The notes under the pieces: generated by a model
The model's database searches: none
The model's input: only the letters and a program-made list of their open reading frames with translations
Told to the model about the DNA's origin: nothing
Source: an uncultured Sphingobacteriales bacterium
GTDB taxonomy: Bacteria > Bacteroidota > Bacteroidia > Chitinophagales > Chitinophagaceae
Reading direction: 5' to 3'
NCBI GenBank assembly: GCA_946887085.1
Contig: CAMPKG010000165.1
Span: 1-7,625, forward strand
DNA length: 7,625 nucleotides
Shown: piece by piece, positions 1 to 6,250 of the stretch
How the letters are laid out: each line of letters opens with the position of its first letter
Position numbering within the stretch: the stretch's first letter is position 1
Program-made: the position numbers and the translations under genes

Positions 1-3000
1 TTCCTACATCGGTTACGGGCGCGAATTATCAGCGTTAGGACAGTCCCGCCCTCTATCGTTTTTAGAGAACAAAGGGGAAGTTACCGACCAATACGGTAAT
101 CCGCGAAACGATATTGATGCCAAACTGGAAACGCCGGGTATGACAGTGTTTATCGGCCAGGGTGCCATTCATTATCAATGGACAAAAGTTGTTTCCGCAA
201 AAACGTGGACTGCGGGTCTACCGGGTAGCAAACACACATTTGATGATGACGTCACTGTTGAAACATATCGAATGGACGTGGAACTGGTTGACGCTAACGA
301 GCAAGCCGTTTGCATAAAAGAAGAAGAACAGACGTACTATGAATACTATTATTTACCGCAATGTCCTGATGGCGCACGTGCAGGCAGTTTTAACCGCATT
401 GTGTATAAAAATATTTACCCCGGAATTGACTGGGTTCTGTACTGCAAAAACAATGAACTGAAATACGATTTTGTGGTACACGCGGGCGCTGATGCGGGTA
501 TCATCAGGTTAAGATATAATGGTGCAACTTCCCTACGCATCAACAATGGTGAGCTTGAAGCTGAAACACCGATGGGCCGCATTACAGAAGGCAGGCCATA
601 TTGCTACCGGACAGATAACAGAGAAGTAATTCCCTCTTCGTATACTCTCGACAGGAACGTGCTGAGCTTTAACCTTGAAGCTGGCAACAATAATTACATA
701 ATAGATCCCACTTTAGCCTGGAGTACCTATTATGGGGACATCAGCTCGGATGAGTTCGAAAGCGTTACCAGCGACACAGCAGCGAATGTGTTCACGGCAG
801 GTAGAACATCCAGTTCAACCAATATAGCTACTACCGGCGCATTTCAGCAAACTTATTCCGCCAATGCCGATGCATTTATCGTCAAGCTCAACGCAGCGGG
901 CGCACGCATCTGGAGCACTTACTACGGCGGTTCACTGAGCGATCATTTTTATGATTGTGCTGCCGGGCCTGACGGTTCCTGTTATGCGGCGGGACAAACC
1001 CGCAATAGTGGTTTGGCATCTACAGGTGCACATCAAACCGGTTTTTTCGGAATTGAAGATGGGCTGCTGGTGAAATTTAATGCGCAAGGGCAGCGTAGCT
1101 GGGCAACCTATTACAGCGGAACGCCTTTTACGGCTACAAGCGAGTACACTTATGGACGAGCCGTAACAGTAGATGGACAGGGGAATGTTATTTTCGGCGG
1201 TTCAACCGGTGCGGCAACCGGCATAGCGACTACAGGAGCGGCGCAAACTACGGGTAATGTCGGGAGCGGCTTTGTAGCAAAGTTCAATTCGGCTGGTGTA
1301 AGGCAGTGGGGCACTTATCTCGGGATAGGACATGGGCTGATAGAAGACCTTGCGTGCGACGGAGCCGGAAATATTTACGGCTGCGGGACAACCTATAGCT
1401 CTGCTACCGGCATCAGCACCACGGGATCATTCCAGCCAACCGGCGCAGGCCTGACCGATGGTTTCGCAGTAAAATACAGCGCTGCAGGTGCTAAGCTTTG
1501 GGGGACATTTTACGGTGGCACTGCCAATGATGTTTTTCATACGATCACCGCTGATCCATTGGGCAATGCCTACGCTGCGGGATATTCCTGGTCGCCAGGC
1601 CTTGCAACAGCAGGCGCCCACCAAACATCGCTGGCCGGTAACGTAAATGATGGCCTGGTCGTAAAATTCAATACAAACGGTGGCAGGACCTGGGCAACTT
1701 ATTTTGGCGGAAGCCAGTCTGATTATATACTTTCTGCTTTCTTCGGAGCTGATAGCAAATTATACGTTTCAGGATTCACAATTAGTACGTCCGGGATTGC
1801 CACCACAGCCGCAACCCAAACCAGCATGAGTGGAGGCAGTGATGCCTTTGTCGCAGGCTTTACCACGGGCGGTTCTCAATTTTGGGGAACCTACCTTGGC
1901 GGAACTGCGGGCGAAGTGAGTCATGGAATTAACTATAGCATAACCGGTCGCATTTTTGTGACCGGTAATACAGGCAGCACTTCAGGAATTGCAACGGCTG
2001 GTAGCCACCAAACATCACATGCCGGCCTGTCCGATGGATTTATCACCTGCTACAACAGCGACGCCGCGGTTTATTTGTTGCAAACCTCATCTATACCCCA
2101 ATCGCTATGTAAGGGCGATTCCGTTTTACTCTTCTTTGGCTCGTCGGTATCCATGCTGGCAGGAAATGCTTTTACGATACAACTGTCCAACGCTTCGGGT
2201 AGTTTCAGTTCACCAACCAACGTTGGTTCTGTCATTGCGCAAACAGGAGGTAGTATCAAAGTGCTCATCCCGGCTTCAGTTGCCAACGGCAATGGTTATC
2301 GCATTCGCGTTGTGAGCAGTCAGCCGGCGCACATATCTATCGACAACGGGTTTGATATAAAAATATCAACCGTGCCACCCAAGCCGCAGGCAGCAGTCAA
2401 TTTTCCTGTATGCGAAGGCGACAGTATCAAACTATCGGTTGGTAATATCCCAGGCGTGACATGGAGCTGGTCAGGGCCGGGTAGTTTTACGTCAACTGAC
2501 CAAAACCCCAACATTACAAATGCAGGCACCGCGGCGGCAGGTGATTATGTTGTAATTGCAGATAATAACGGATGCATATCAAAAGATACCGTAGCCGTGA
2601 CAGTAAATATCAAACCCGCTAAACCGGTAGCCTTATCCAACACTCCGATATGCGCCGGCGCATTCTTTATTCTTGGTGCAAGCACATCTACACCGGGTGT
2701 TAGCTGGAACTGGATCGGGCCCGGAAGTTTTACGTCCACACTGCAAAATCCGATCATCAATACCTCAAAGCCTGCGGACTCCGGCGACTATATTGTTTTT
2801 GCATCGCTCGGCGGGTGTAGTTCATCGGACACTGTAAATGCCATTATCAAAGCAACGAAACCACTAGTTACCATCACATCAAACCCCAGCCCTGCAAAGC
2901 CGGGTGTGCTGAACAATTTTAATGCGCTCGTGACCAACGGCGGCAGTACCCCCACTTATCAATGGCGCCGCAATGGTGCAGCGCAGGGCGGAGCAATAAA

Positions 3001-3406
3001 TGCCAACTGGTCGGTATCGGGACTGCATCCTTATGATAAAATAACTTGCCAGGTTACCAGTAGTGATTCCTGCGCCTCACCTAAAACTGCGATAAGCAAC
3101 GAGATAGTGGTAAACTTCCCCACGGGTATAGATGATGTTAAGCCGGATCAATGCGCTTTGTATCCCAATCCGAATGATGGGAAGTTCATATTATCCCTCC
3201 CCCTTACCCCCTCAAGAGGGGGACATATTTCTGTTGAGGTGGTGAATGTGGTGGGGCAGGTTGTGTACAGCCTCGACATCCCCCTAGCTCCCTACAAAGG
3301 GGGAATTAGTATATCTCTACCGGAGAACGTGGTAAGTGGCGTGTACCTGTTGCGGGTGAAGCGTGGCGATGAGGTGAAGACCATGCGGTTTACGGTAACG
3401 AGGTAG
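1..3406 (+). CDS. Secreted SBBP-repeat / Ig-like protein with T9SS C-terminal sorting domain (5' partial)
   Basis: Likely a large cell-surface or released protein exported by Sec and then the type IX secretion system; substrate or ligand unknown. The frame is open to the left edge (first full codon at 2), so the true start and signal peptide lie outside the window. The ATG at 140 is internal, because the conserved-looking stretch FLENKGEVTDQYG lies before it. Visible residues number 1134. Residues 1-239 resemble the N-terminal domain that precedes SBBP repeats in Bacteroidota (I believe Pfam calls it DUF7948). Residues about 240-690 are seven repeats of W-[SAG]-T-[YF]-[YLF] ... AT-[TA]-G-A-x-Q-T ... 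F/VxKFN. Residues about 690-1040 are Ig-like or PKD-like modules, including two tandem copies with W-S/N-W-x-GPGSFTST. Residues about 1050-1134 are the type A sorting domain (LYPNPNDGKF ... SGVYLLRV). Two palindromic elements are translated inside that tail. The 3' end overlaps the convergent acetyltransferase gene. Domain classes are confident; function is unknown. Confidence 0.93.
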   Translation, partial: SYIGYGRELSALGQSRPLSFLENKGEVTDQYGNPRNDIDAKLETPGMTVFIGQGAIHYQWTKVVSAKTWTAGLPGSKHTFDDDVTVETYRMDVELVDANEQAVCIKEEEQTYYEYYYLPQCPDGARAGSFNRIVYKNIYPGIDWVLYCKNNELKYDFVVHAGADAGIIRLRYNGATSLRINNGELEAETPMGRITEGRPYCYRTDNREVIPSSYTLDRNVLSFNLEAGNNNYIIDPTLAWSTYYGDISSDEFESVTSDTAANVFTAGRTSSSTNIATTGAFQQTYSANADAFIVKLNAAGARIWSTYYGGSLSDHFYDCAAGPDGSCYAAGQTRNSGLASTGAHQTGFFGIEDGLLVKFNAQGQRSWATYYSGTPFTATSEYTYGRAVTVDGQGNVIFGGSTGAATGIATTGAAQTTGNVGSGFVAKFNSAGVRQWGTYLGIGHGLIEDLACDGAGNIYGCGTTYSSATGISTTGSFQPTGAGLTDGFAVKYSAAGAKLWGTFYGGTANDVFHTITADPLGNAYAAGYSWSPGLATAGAHQTSLAGNVNDGLVVKFNTNGGRTWATYFGGSQSDYILSAFFGADSKLYVSGFTISTSGIATTAATQTSMSGGSDAFVAGFTTGGSQFWGTYLGGTAGEVSHGINYSITGRIFVTGNTGSTSGIATAGSHQTSHAGLSDGFITCYNSDAAVYLLQTSSIPQSLCKGDSVLLFFGSSVSMLAGNAFTIQLSNASGSFSSPTNVGSVIAQTGGSIKVLIPASVANGNGYRIRVVSSQPAHISIDNGFDIKISTVPPKPQAAVNFPVCEGDSIKLSVGNIPGVTWSWSGPGSFTSTDQNPNITNAGTAAAGDYVVIADNNGCISKDTVAVTVNIKPAKPVALSNTPICAGAFFILGASTSTPGVSWNWIGPGSFTSTLQNPIINTSKPADSGDYIVFASLGGCSSSDTVNAIIKATKPLVTITSNPSPAKPGVLNNFNALVTNGGSTPTYQWRRNGAAQGGAINANWSVSGLHPYDKITCQVTSSDSCASPKTAISNEIVVNFPTGIDDVKPDQCALYPNPNDGKFILSLPLTPSRGGHISVEVVNVVGQVVYSLDIPLAPYKGGISISLPENVVSGVYLLRVKRGDEVKTMRFTVTR
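719..2074 (+). repeat. Seven in-frame SBBP (beta-propeller) repeats, about 192 bp each
   Basis: The repeat-opening Trp codons are at 719, 911, 1100, 1307, 1499, 1691 and 1883. The spacings are 192, 189, 207, 192, 192 and 192 bases, so the unit is 64 residues. Each unit opens with W-x-T-[YF]-[YLF]-[GS], has a middle G-x-x-[YFI]-x-x-G strand, then a TGIATTGAxQT-like loop, and closes with a DGF/LxVKFN-like strand. Seven units would fit a seven-bladed propeller (inference from SBBP family knowledge). DNA identity between units is modest, so this is an old protein-level repeat rather than a recent DNA amplification. Confidence 0.85.
2381..2853 (+). repeat. Tandem duplicated Ig-like module, about 81 residues per copy
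   Basis: Two consecutive copies start near 2381 and 2621. Both read K-P-x-A, then P-[VI]-C-x-G, then PGV-[TS]-W-[SN]-W-x-GPGSFTST-x-QNP-x-I, then GDY-[VI]-V and GC-x-S-x-DTV. The W-x-W cores begin at 2468 and 2711, 243 bases apart. The DNA over the W-x-W to QNP stretch is still visibly alike, which suggests a more recent internal duplication than in the propeller. Confidence 0.8.
3198..3223 (+). repeat. 26-bp GC-rich palindromic element, copy 1, translated within the T9SS domain
   Basis: The element begins TCCCCCT and ends AGGGGGA, a perfect 7-bp terminal inverted repeat. An alternative tight hairpin pairs CCCCCTC (3207-3213) with GAGGGGG (3216-3222) around a 2-base loop. It is read in frame as P-L-T-P-S-R-G-G between the first strand of the sorting domain (GKFILS) and the ISVEVVN strand. 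T9SS domains normally have only a short turn here (family knowledge). It shares 20 of 26 bases with the copy at 3279-3304. Confidence 0.75.
3279..3304 (+). repeat. 26-bp GC-rich palindromic element, copy 2, translated within the T9SS domain
   Basis: It has the same length and the same 7-bp ends (TCCCCCT / AGGGGGA) as copy 1, with a diverged 12-base centre. It is read in the same codon phase as P-L-A-P-Y-K-G-G, exactly 81 bases (27 codons) downstream of copy 1. It lies between VVYSLD and ISISLPENV, another turn of the sorting domain. I see no convincing flanking target duplication. Confidence 0.75.
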
Positions 3407-3926
3407 GCCGCTCCATATCAAACCATACATGCGGCGCTCCATGATAGTCGAACTCTTCCAGCAGGCGAAACCCTGCTTTTTGCAACACCTTGTGCGAGGC
3501 CTTATTCCCTGCATCAGACCAGCTATATATTTTAGGAAGCTTTAGATCATTCCATGCGTAATGTACACTGGCTTTTGCTACCTCTGTAGCATAGCCTTTG
3601 CCCCAGTATTTTTTTATGAAGCGATACCCGATATCGTGAAAATCACTACGGCCGTTGATGACATCGTCGTTGACGAACTTGATACCGCCCCAGCCTATAA
3701 AATCTTCTGTAGCTTTTTCGATCACAGCCCACCTGCCAATACCATTTCTTTCGTACTGGCCGCATATATAGTTAATGCCGCTGCGGGCCTCCTCTATCGT
3801 TTTGATCGGCTTTCCACCCAGGTACCGGTGCACATCCGGGTCAGAATCCAGATCAAGTATCCCTGCGTCATCTGAAAGCAGCATATCGCGAAGTATAAGG
3901 CGTTCGGTCTCTAAATAAAAGCGCAT
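3390..3926 (-). CDS. GNAT family N-acetyltransferase (RimJ/RimL-like)
   Basis: Probable cytoplasmic acetyl-CoA-dependent N-acetyltransferase of 178 residues, a normal length for the Acetyltransf_3 (RimJ/RimL-type) group. The N-terminus LETERLILRD is the usual first strand. Motif A (acetyl-CoA pyrophosphate loop) is seen as YWGKGYATE at residues 107-115. Asn141 and KVLQKAGF (146-153) form the typical C-terminal motif. The acceptor (ribosomal protein, small molecule or drug) cannot be told from sequence. The start at 3926 is 3 bases after the murQ stop codon. An AGGAAA stretch overlapping the end of murQ could serve as its ribosome binding site, so the two genes are very likely co-transcribed and perhaps translationally coupled. 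Its last 17 bases overlap the 3' end of the convergent SBBP gene, with no hairpin terminator visible between them. Confidence 0.9.
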   Translation of the reverse strand: MRFYLETERLILRDMLLSDDAGILDLDSDPDVHRYLGGKPIKTIEEARSGINYICGQYERNGIGRWAVIEKATEDFIGWGGIKFVNDDVINGRSDFHDIGYRFIKKYWGKGYATEVAKASVHYAWNDLKLPKIYSWSDAGNKASHKVLQKAGFRLLEEFDYHGAPHVWFDMERPTSLP

Positions 3927-3929
3927 GGG

Positions 3930-4748
3930 TTATTTCCTGTATTGTTCTATTGCTTTTTTAACACTGCCATATTGCAGCAACAGTTTTTTGGCCTGTTCAT
4001 AATCCTTCATCTTCAAGCGCTCCATCAGCATGCGCACGCCGCGGTCTACCAGTTTTTCGTTGGTCAGCTGCATGTTCACCATCTTGTTGTCCTCTACCCT
4101 GCCCAACTGTATCATCACCGTGGTCGAGATCATATTCAGCACCAGCTTTTGTGCGGTGCCGCTTTTCATGCGGGTACTGCCTGTTACGAATTCAGGCCCT
4201 ACAATTACTTCCACAGGATAGTCGGCTTCAACTGAAACCGGGCTGCCGGGGTTGCACACAATGCAACCTGTGGTAATACCATTGGCGCGGCATTGCTTCA
4301 ACGCCCCGATCACGTAAGGTGTAGTACCGCTTGCAGCCAGGCCTACTACAATATCTTTCCCTGTTATGGAATGGTTCTGCAGGTCTTGCCATCCCTGTTC
4401 TGTATCATCTTCAGCTCCTTCTACGGCTTTGATAATAGCGTCCTCGCCACCCGCTATAATGCCAACCACTAAACTTTGGGGTACACCGAATGTTGGCGGG
4501 CACTCACTGGCGTCTATTATGCCCAGCCTGCCGCTGGTGCCCGCGCCGATGTAAAATAACCGGCCGCCTGAAAGCATTTGCTCAGCGATAACCGTTACTA
4601 ACGCCTCGATCTGTGGCAGCACTTTTTCTACTGCAAGAGGTACGGATATATCTTCCCTATTGATGTTGGTCAGTATCTCGCTTATTGACATATCCTCAAG
4701 GTGGCGGTAGTCAGATGCCTGTTCCGTGTATTTGATAAACTCAGCCAT
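3930..4748 (-). CDS. murQ: N-acetylmuramic acid 6-phosphate etherase
   Basis: Cleaves the D-lactyl ether of MurNAc-6-phosphate to give GlcNAc-6-phosphate and D-lactate in cytoplasmic peptidoglycan recycling. The protein is 272 residues from the chosen start. It has a SIS fold with sugar-phosphate loops GAGTSGRLG (68-76) and AASGTTPYV (138-146), and the family signature GSTRMKSGTAQK (190-201). Glu82 (in DASECPP) and Glu113 (in AVEGAED) align with the catalytic Glu83 and Glu114 of E. coli MurQ. It is shorter than the E. coli enzyme (298 aa) at the C-terminus, which I recall as usual for Bacteroidota MurQ. An ATG at 4820 is in frame, but the extra 24 residues do not look conserved. MAEFIKYTEQ matches the family N-terminus, and AGAGG sits 5 bases before the ATG at 4748. 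It heads a pair with the downstream GNAT gene. No transporter or MurNAc kinase gene is in view. Confidence 0.96.
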   Translation of the reverse strand: MAEFIKYTEQASDYRHLEDMSISEILTNINREDISVPLAVEKVLPQIEALVTVIAEQMLSGGRLFYIGAGTSGRLGIIDASECPPTFGVPQSLVVGIIAGGEDAIIKAVEGAEDDTEQGWQDLQNHSITGKDIVVGLAASGTTPYVIGALKQCRANGITTGCIVCNPGSPVSVEADYPVEVIVGPEFVTGSTRMKSGTAQKLVLNMISTTVMIQLGRVEDNKMVNMQLTNEKLVDRGVRMLMERLKMKDYEQAKKLLLQYGSVKKAIEQYRK

Positions 4749-4753
4749 TCTTA

Positions 4754-4758
4754 CCTCT
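4754..4758 (-). promoter_or_regulatory. Ribosome binding site deciding the murQ start
   Basis: On the minus strand the sequence TTAGAGGTAAG lies directly before the ATG at 4748. AGAGG is 5 bases from the start codon. This is the best Shine-Dalgarno-like site I noticed at a gene start in the window, and it favours 4748 over the in-frame ATGs at 4787 and 4820. Confidence 0.6.
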
Positions 4759-4912
4759 AATATCCTAAAACTGTGCCTGTAAACCATGGGTTTCGTGCGG
4801 AAGGGGGAGAAAAAGATCACCCCATTGTCACACTTGGGTTATCCGGTGGTCATGTGCATGTCAATAATTTGCAGAAAATGAACCATTTAAGTTTTGTTAA
4901 GAATTGTTATTT

Positions 4913-4941
4913 TTTGTTGTACACCGTATGAGATTGTTTTG
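4913..4941 (+). promoter_or_regulatory. Possible Bacteroidota-type promoter of the YCF48-like gene
   Basis: TTTG at 4913-4916 and TTGTTTTG at 4934-4941 resemble the -33 (TTTG) and -7 (TAnnTTTG) elements of the main Bacteroidota sigma factor. The -7 box has one mismatch. The spacer is 17 bases, slightly short of the usual 19-21. It lies 13 bases before the ATG at 4955 in the A/T-rich part of the 206-base divergent intergenic region. I found no comparably good site for murQ in the rest of that region. Confidence 0.35.
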
Positions 4942-4954
4942 AGAAAAAACATCC

Positions 4955-6199
4955 ATGCGTACAAAAACTTTATTGCTCATCCTGCTTATGGCTGCCAACG
5001 CGGCAACTGCCCAGTGGACCAAACTAACCAACGGCTACACCGGTCTCGACCTGTTTGACATTCACGCTCATGGCGACCGGATCATTGCTGTGGGATATAC
5101 TTTCAGCAATTTCCAGGGCCACTGGCTGAAAAGCGATGATGGTGGCAAGAACTGGAACCTGATACCGTACAACCCCGGGCAACTATTCAAAACCATCGTT
5201 TTCAAGGACGCCGATACCGGGTTCGTCGGTGGATTTGGCAGTATCACAGCACTGTACCGCACAACTGATGGCGGACAGAACTGGAACCTGTTTTTACAAG
5301 ACTTCGACAACAGTGGTATCAGCGACATGCATTTTTTGTCCGATAAAATTGCCGTTGCTGCGGGATATGCGCACGACCAGTTCTTCAGCGGCCAGTGTTA
5401 CCGAACACTCGATGGCGGACATACATGGACATCAATTGACTCAGCGGACCTGGGCTGCCTTGATACCACCGCCATCGATTACGTACAGTTTGTTGATGCG
5501 CAAACAGGCTATGGGCGTGCAGATCTTTTTGGCGCAAGGACGTTGGTAAAAACCACAGATAGCGGCAAATCGTGGAACCTTATATACACCCACACGATGG
5601 GTATGGCAGGCACCCATTTCTGGAATGCTAACAATGGCATCATGATCGACAACGCGGGCAAAGTATTCAAAACCACAAACGGCGGACAGAACTGGACAGC
5701 GACAGGCAAAACCGTTGCCTCTACGCTGCTCACTATGAACTTTCTAAATCAAACGCTGGGTTTTGCCGCCGGCGCCGGTGTCATTTACAAAACCACCGAT
5801 GGTGGTGAAAATTGGATAAAGGAGCCAACTGTAGCTGCGCTTGCCCAGTATCGCAGGATACGTTTCTTCGACAATCGCGCCTACCTGACGTCTACCAACG
5901 GCATCATTGTACGTTCAGAAGTATTGCCGAATAATGTGAACGATGTGTTGCCGCTCGCCGAGCAAATGAATATTTATCCGAACCCTGCGAATGATGCGCT
6001 GACTATATCATCTTACAATGGTGTTTATAAAAACATTGATGCAGTGATCACGAGTCTCGATGGCCGCAGTCTCCGTTCTGCTTCAACCAATGATGGCATG
6101 CTAAAACTCGATGTTGCAGATCTGCCTTCAGGAAACTATACCTTAGAACTAAATGTTGACGGCAGGCAAACCTCCCGGGTTATCAGCATAGCGCATTGA
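4955..6199 (+). CDS. Secreted YCF48/BNR-repeat beta-propeller protein with T9SS sorting domain
   Basis: Predicted extracellular or surface protein of 414 residues; ligand unknown. A signal peptide (MRTKTLLLILLMAANAATA) is followed by a likely cleavage before or after Gln20. Six propeller-type repeats show the T-x-[DN]-[GS]-G-x-x-W signature around residues 61-67 (DDGGKNW), 104-110 (TDGGQNW), 152-158 (LDGGHTW), 201-207 (TDSGKSW), 241-247 (TNGGQNW) and 281-287 (TDGGENW). They are 40-49 residues apart, as in YCF48/photosystem II assembly factor-like and BNR/sortilin-type propellers. Residues 338-414 are a type A T9SS sorting domain beginning NIYPNPANDALT and ending with the SGNYTLEL and RVISI strands. 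In Bacteroidota such proteins are exported cargo rather than photosystem factors. The gene is divergent from murQ, and a strong hairpin 17 bases after the stop ends it. There is no clear Shine-Dalgarno site; the leader before the ATG is A-rich. Confidence 0.93.
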   Translation: MRTKTLLLILLMAANAATAQWTKLTNGYTGLDLFDIHAHGDRIIAVGYTFSNFQGHWLKSDDGGKNWNLIPYNPGQLFKTIVFKDADTGFVGGFGSITALYRTTDGGQNWNLFLQDFDNSGISDMHFLSDKIAVAAGYAHDQFFSGQCYRTLDGGHTWTSIDSADLGCLDTTAIDYVQFVDAQTGYGRADLFGARTLVKTTDSGKSWNLIYTHTMGMAGTHFWNANNGIMIDNAGKVFKTTNGGQNWTATGKTVASTLLTMNFLNQTLGFAAGAGVIYKTTDGGENWIKEPTVAALAQYRRIRFFDNRAYLTSTNGIIVRSEVLPNNVNDVLPLAEQMNIYPNPANDALTISSYNGVYKNIDAVITSLDGRSLRSASTNDGMLKLDVADLPSGNYTLELNVDGRQTSRVISIAH

Positions 6200-6215
6200 T
6201 CTTTTGCGGCAACCG

Positions 6216-6242
6216 AAAAGGCAGGTGATCTACCTGCCTTTT
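6216..6242. terminator. Hairpin terminator between convergent genes
   Basis: An 11-bp perfect stem (AAAAGGCAGGT pairs with ACCTGCCTTTT) encloses the 5-base loop GATCT. The T-rich 3' side (CCTTTTGTTTGT) makes it a good terminator for the plus-strand YCF48-like gene, which stops at 6199. The A-run of the left arm gives four Ts on the minus strand, so it probably also ends the VWA-like gene, which stops 9 bases away at 6251. Confidence 0.85.
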
Positions 6243-6250
6243 GTTTGTAT

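Noticed and set aside
140..142. ATG as the start of the first gene
   Set aside because: The frame is open and protein-like back to base 2, and the FLENKGEVTDQYG stretch before 140 belongs to the family's N-terminal domain; no signal peptide follows 140.
719..2074. Periodic repeats as a CRISPR or satellite array
   Set aside because: The periodicity is at protein level (192 bases), with diverged DNA and no conserved short repeat plus spacers.
1989..2315. Alternative plus-strand frame inside the SBBP gene
   Set aside because: The main frame carries continuous domain sequence through this stretch; the alternative has no recognisable features.
3942..4235. Plus-strand open frame opposite murQ, rich in His and Gln
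   Set aside because: It is a mirror of conserved murQ codons on the other strand, with no domain signal and low-complexity composition.
4749..4820. 24-residue N-terminal extension of MurQ from the ATG at 4820
   Set aside because: The extension lacks similarity to the family, while the ATG at 4748 has a good AGAGG site and gives the family's usual N-terminus.
4802..4826. AGGGGGA half-site and GGGGG...CCCC near-hairpin upstream of murQ, as a third copy of the palindromic element
   Set aside because: The matching TCCCCCT end is absent at the 26-bp distance, and the pairing GGGGGAGA/TCACCCC is imperfect; it is probably chance.
4840..4866. TTGACA-like sequence on the minus strand as a sigma-70 promoter for murQ
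   Set aside because: There is no good -10 box at the right distance, and Bacteroidota promoters do not normally follow that consensus.
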